Shown here one piece after another: positions 60,201 to 64,000 of a DNA stretch of 64,000 nt. Origin of the DNA: Theristus sp. LFF4_11. Its lineage: Eukaryota > Nematoda > Chromadorea > Monhysterida > Xyalidae. The stretch is taken from positions 1 through 64,000 of the forward strand of contig JASANC010005831.1 in the NCBI GenBank assembly GCA_030248135.1, given 5' to 3'. Both the position numbers and the translations under genes were made by a program. Each line of letters opens with the position of its first letter. Positions within the stretch are counted from its first letter, which is position 1. The notes beneath the pieces were generated by a model. That model was not told where the DNA came from and did not search any database. It worked only from the letters and a program-made list of their open reading frames with translations.

Positions 60201-61522
60201 CAACGAACGTGTTTCAGGTGCTGCCTGAACTGCTTGACGGTGTGTTCGCGAGCGACTGCCGGCGTCACCATGTGCATCTGGTGCATGCTCGCAATCACAC
60301 TCACCGCCGACCGTCGGCCAACCCCTGACCTGCAGTGCGCACATGCGATTGCGGCAATGTTTGGCGGGTGGGTTCATATCGTGATTACAGTTGTAACACT
60401 GCTGCTGTGCGCCAACCTGCCAACTAATAGCAGGGAGCCTGCCGGCAGTGACAGTTGTCGATCAACAGACGCCATCATGTTGAGCACTTCGCGAAAGATC
60501 AGCAGATTCAGCTCTCGTGTTTCATGACCTGCATTGTGATTTACGAAAACAATTGTTTCTAATTTCAAGATAAAGTTAATACCTAATAGTTATTTATTAG
60601 TGATAATTTGGATAATTACTGTGTTATGTACATGCCGTATTACCTCTAATAAACCCCCATGGGGGTTTATTTCTTCAGCGACTTCTGGGGGTAGGGGTTT
60701 ATTTTGGGGGGGGGGTTATTTGGAAACCATTTTTAGGGGTGGGCAAAATGGCAAAAATACCTTCCATGGCAGGAAGGAAGTCGCAGAAACTTCTACTCTA
60801 CATAGAAATTTCCTTTTACAACAGCCTTTTGTAATGAAATTACCATTAACTCATCCATTTGGGGCCTTTGGTAGCACAATATTTTGGGGGATTATTCGGA
60901 AACTTGTCGAGGGGGTGGGGGTTTAATTTTTTTTGGGGGGGTTAATAGAGGTAATACGGTAATTGGTGTTTTGTATCTATATCCAGTAGCCACATTAATC
61001 CATATTCTGGGCCTCTCATATAAAACGAGGGACCACAATATCGTTTTAGCTGAAGAGCGAACGCACTGTATCGTTTAGCGGTTTTTTCTACCACTGCTCC
61101 GTAGTCGTCACTGGACAGTGCTCCAAGTTGTTTGCCGAACGTTGGCAGAGGGGCACCTGGCATACTGCCTGCGCTGCTCCCCGTCGTCACAAAGTAAGTT
61201 TCTGCAAAAAAGCTTTTCCATGATTAAAACTAAATTTTAAAAATGTCATTCTGAACATTCCAAATTAACCGTGATCAAATGTGTTGACGTTGATGGCTGC
61301 TTCGCTGTGGAAAGCGGACGACAGAATTGAGTCAAAGGTGTTTTGGTCGCGTTGGTCCACCAGTCGGTCTCTGAACAGCCGGTGTGCCTCATAAACGATT
61401 GCTTGCGTAAATTGCTCTTTTGAGGATACTTCGTAGCGTCCAAGCGACAGCACCCAGCGTGTCAAATCGCGCGGCGTAAACAAATAGTGTCCGTGATCGT
61501 CGCTGCGAAACTTTTCGCGCAC
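51275..61522 (-). CDS. DYNC2H1: cytoplasmic dynein 2 heavy chain 1, C-terminal part (5' end beyond right edge)
   Basis: Motor of retrograde intraflagellar transport. Thirty-five exons join in phase to 1,822 codons, covering the end of AAA3 to the C-terminus: 61270-61522, 61067-61201, 60417-60528, 60209-60329, 59899-60121, 59631-59773, 59350-59559, 58918-59055, 58713-58820, 57784-57950, 57578-57701, 57368-57489, 57231-57297, 57016-57162, 56759-56934, 56612-56705, 56410-56508, 56217-56340, 55823-55986, 55497-55751, 55115-55258, 54881-55042, 54647-54763, 54158-54362, 53739-54025, 53576-53674, 53224-53485, 52935-53134, 52752-52877, 52513-52608, 52339-52455, 52118-52219, 51766-51971, 51494-51695, 51275-51433. 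Landmarks: AAA4 P-loop GRSGVGRRS; stalk coiled coils around [22 protein letters not shown]5 [36 protein letters not shown] block [31 protein letters not shown]. These follow DYNC2H1 rather than axonemal or dynein-1 chains. Two introns appear to use GC donors. Confidence 0.95.
54432..54600. repeat. dispersed repeat, copy 3 of 3, in a DYNC2H1 intron
   Basis: Related to 4985-5125 and 38845-39010. It contains TTTCATGCATGACGCGG, a palindrome around the CCTTAATAGGG core, and the CTTTCAACGTCTGC border. It lies in the intron 54363-54646. Confidence 0.45.
57990..58620. repeat. (CGTCA)n tracts in a higher-order repeat, DYNC2H1 intron
   Basis: Seven or eight units of about 60-110 bp alternate a variable run of CGTCA pentamers with a constant block (TTTAGTATACTACCGTTCAT, then GACGTCTGCAATGCGCATAC). 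Each pentamer run ends in a CACGTG palindrome. The repeat fills the intron between exons 58713-58820 and 57784-57950. Confidence 0.9.
59105..59295. repeat. inverted repeat rich in TGCAGTGCAGGATGCA
   Basis: 59125-59190 and 59230-59295 are imperfect reverse complements built from GCAT/TGCA words (TGTACTGCATCCTGC paired with GCAGGATGCAGTACA). Intronic, in 59056-59349 of DYNC2H1; probably a small MITE. Confidence 0.6.
60635..60959. mobile_element. G-rich MITE, CCGTATTACC-terminus family, copy 2
   Basis: 325 bp in the DYNC2H1 intron 60529-61066. Inverted ends are CCGTATTACCTCTA and its complement. It shares the CCCCATGGGG palindrome and the CATGGCAGG...TGGGGCCTTTGGTAGC interior with 7124-7586. 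Confidence 0.8.
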
Positions 61523-61879
61523 CTGTTTTATAAAACAATCTGTAATACTAAGCTAGTGCTTCCATGTACGTTCGTACGTTCGTGTCTGTCTGTCCACAAT
61601 TTTTTGTCCCTCAACATTCACATTTTGCTATTTAAGTTGATCAGATTTAGTCATCATTTAATCAACTATTTTTATGGTTTCAATTCTTCTCATTTTCATT
61701 TTCAATTTCATTTGAAAACATTGAAAAAATCAACATCTTCACGTCTGATCTACAGCTTGCTCTACATAGTCAATTAGTGCTGACGGTAGATGATGTATAT
61801 GACCGACAGTAGAATGGGCTTTTGTATTAAAAAAAACGTCAGTTGGCGACAGTGAAAAAACTGATAAAAGAAAATTGAT

Positions 61880-62240
61880 TTTTATATTCAGAACGGAAAT
61901 GGCAGTTCATTGTTGCTGATCAAAGAAGATTTTTTGTATTCTGAAAGGGAATGTAATTGATTATGCTAATCAAACAAGATTGCGTTTTGTTATTCTGAAC
62001 GAGAATGACAGTGGAATGCTGTTGATCAAAAAAGAATGATTTTGATAATTTGAACGGGAATGGCAGTTAATTATTACTGATAATTTTTTTAATATTTTGA
62101 ACAGAATGCTGCTGATTATTGCTGATCAAACAAGGTTGCGTTTTGTCTTTTTTTGAACGGGGATGACCGCAGAATGCTCCTAATTAAAAAATGTCTGCTT
62201 TTTGATAATTTGAACGGGATTGCAGTTGATTGCAACAAAA
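61880..62240. repeat. diverged tandem repeat of about 70 bp
   Basis: Roughly five units share a TTCTGAACGGGAATGGCAGT-like block followed by TTGCTGATCAAA. It lies upstream of the first dynein exon in the window, so it is inferred to be intronic. Confidence 0.6.
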
Positions 62241-62311
62241 CCGGACAGAAAGAAAGTTGGCACACAATGTTTCTAAAGCAAATAAAAAACGATTATTGTT
62301 ATTGAAAACTA

Positions 62312-62494
62312 CAACAGCGGTTTGAAGCAGCTCAACATCAAAATCAAATAGACATTTTTTAATCCGGGCCGTAGGCACGGGTCAACTGCTACATTAGTTG
62401 TTATTAAAACCTACTTAACAGCGGTTTGAAACAGCTCAAAATCAAAATCAAATAGACATTTTTAGTCCGGGCCGTAGGCACGGGTCAACTGCTA
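62312..62494. repeat. direct duplication of about 85 bp
   Basis: 62312-62392 and 62408-62494 are near-identical, both running from ACAGCGGTTTGAA to GGCACGGGTCAACTGCTA. Confidence 0.85.
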
Positions 62495-62719
62495 GTCGTG
62501 GGACGCGCGGCAGCGCAGTCTCCACAATATTATTTCAGAAAGCTCATTGCGAATATTTTGAAATTTCAATCGACCATAACATTCATGATAAATGACTAAA
62601 CCAAGAAATGCTATTTGCTGTGCTAAGGTGGCCCGATACCCTATCCATCCAAACCAAAAAATTAAACATCGGTTGCTTCTGTGATTTTACAGAACAAAAA
62701 AATCGAAAAAAAATTCAGG

Positions 62720-62757
62720 TTGTTGTTGTTGTTGTTGTTGTTGTCGTTGTTGTTGTC
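62720..62757. repeat. (TTG)n simple repeat
   Basis: Twelve or so TTG triplets with two TCG interruptions. Confidence 0.9.
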
Positions 62758-62814
62758 GACCGTTTCGGTGTCCACAAAAAATCTAAAGTTGTGTTCAAAT
62801 TCGAATTCCAAATT

Positions 62815-64000
62815 GTACGGTATCCTATGTAATCGACCATGCTGCGTCTGATAGGCTAGGTGCCGAATTGTGAAAAAACTGTTTTTACCCGTGCCGGGTA
62901 TAAAAAGTGTGCCCGTTAAGGGGTTTCCTGGTAAAAATCGTTGTTCTAATTTCATATTCCACGGTATTCATGTAATCGACCATGCTGCGTCTGATAGGCT
63001 AAGTGCTGAATTGTGAAACATTGTTTTTTACCTGTGCCGGGGTTGAAAAGGGTACTGTTTTTACCCGTGCCTGGTATAAAAAGGGTCCCCGGAAGGGTTT
63101 CCTCCTAAAAAACGTTGTTCTGATTTCAAATTCCACGGTATCCATGTAATCGACTATGCTGCGTCTGATAGGCTATAGTTTAGGTGCCAAATAGCAAAAA
63201 GCTGATATTTACCCGTGCCTGGGTTGAAAAGGGTCCCCGTAAAGGGTTTCCTCCTAAAAAACGTTGTTCTGATATCAAATTCCACAGTATCCATGTAATC
63301 GACTATGCTGCGTCGGATAGGCTATAGTTTAGGTGCCAAATAGCGAATAGCTGATATTAACCCGTGCCTGGGTATAAAAAGGGTCCCCGGAAGGGTTTCC
63401 TCCTAAAAAACGTTGTTCTAATTTCAAATTTCACGGTATCCATGTAATCGACTATGCTGCGTCTGATAGGCTATAGTTTAGGTGCCAAATAGCAAAAAGC
63501 TGATATTTACCCGTGCCTGGGTTGAAAAGGGTCCCCGTAAAGGGTTTTCTCCTAAAAAACGTTGTTCTGATTTCAAATTCCACGGTATCCATGTAATCGA
63601 CTATGCTGCGTCTGATAGGCTATAGTTTAGGTGCCAAATAGCGAAAAGCTGATATTAACCCGTGCCTGGGTTGAAAAGGGCCCCGTAAAGGGTTTTCTCC
63701 TAAAAAACGTTGTTCTGATTTCAAATTCCACGGTATCCATGTAATCGACTATGCTGCGTCTGATAGGCTATAGTTTAGGTGCCAAATACCAGAAAGCTGA
63801 TATTAACCCGTGCCTGGGTTGAAAAGGGTCCCCGTAAAGGGTTTCCTCCTAAAAAACGTTATTCTGATTTCAAATTCCACAGTATCCATGTAATCGACTA
63901 TGCTGCGTCTGATAGGCTATAGTTTAGGTGCCAAATAGCAAAAAGCTGATATTAACCCGTGCCTGGGTTGAAAAGGGTCCCCGTAAAGGGTTTCCTCTTA
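62815..64000. repeat. second 149-bp satellite array, runs off right edge
   Basis: At least eight tandem units. The word ATGTAATCG recurs at 63144, 63293, 63442, 63591, 63739 and 63888, a 148-149-bp period. The sequence is unrelated to the 149-bp satellite at 47290. Leftmost units are more diverged and contain indels. If the dynein gene continues to the right, this array is intronic. Confidence 0.95.

Noticed and set aside
1..64000. CRISPR arrays, operons or other bacterial features
   Set aside because: Regular repeats here are satellites and minisatellites without unique spacers. The spliceosomal introns and gene families show eukaryotic DNA.

Overview
The window is animal nuclear DNA. Three large intron-rich genes are all read from the minus strand, embedded in dense transposon debris and satellite arrays. 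Most 3' splice sites read TTTTCAG or TTTGCAG, and many introns are 50-150 bp. That would suit a nematode or another ecdysozoan, but the sequence does not settle the taxon. I read the genes by joining exons across splice sites with matching phase and comparing the translation with remembered families; no database search was run.

Layout from left to right. 1-1801 (-): the gag end of a BEL/Pao-type retrotransposon with a DUF1759-like block, running off the left edge. 2728-3882 (+): a single-pass membrane protein of unknown family. 5458-6135 (-): a two-exon four-helix membrane protein, possibly LAPTM-like. 9977-29997 (-): a PHACTR (phosphatase and actin regulator) gene. Its conserved C-terminus is split so that the last five codons lie on a 16-nt exon beyond a foldback mariner-like element. 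40215-44894 (-): a voltage-gated calcium channel beta subunit with SH3 and guanylate-kinase-like cores. 51275-61522 (-): the 3' 35 exons (about 1,821 codons) of the cytoplasmic dynein-2 heavy chain (DYNC2H1), the retrograde intraflagellar transport motor. Its 5' half lies beyond the right edge.

Between and inside the genes lie mariner-type foldback elements with CAGGGTG termini and TA target duplications (10.1, 24.4, 27.0, 39.4 and 42.2 kb). There are several MITE families, two inverted-repeat elements whose arms are minisatellites (19.4/20.1 kb and 33.8/34.4 kb), and two unrelated satellites that both have 149-bp units (47.3-49.4 kb and 62.8 kb to the edge). A six-copy 226-bp array sits at 32.3-33.6 kb.

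The most unusual signal is in that 226-bp array. Each unit holds every conserved piece of a hammerhead ribozyme: CTGACGA, a perfect 6-bp stem II, GAAA, a 5-bp stem III, a UA cleavage dinucleotide and a 4-bp stem I. The substrate segment, however, lies inside the stem II loop, an order that is not a circular permutation of known hammerheads. A second notable signal is in the calcium-channel gene: a true 5' splice site has been amplified into about a dozen tandem copies in its own intron, and a mariner-like element is inserted within them.
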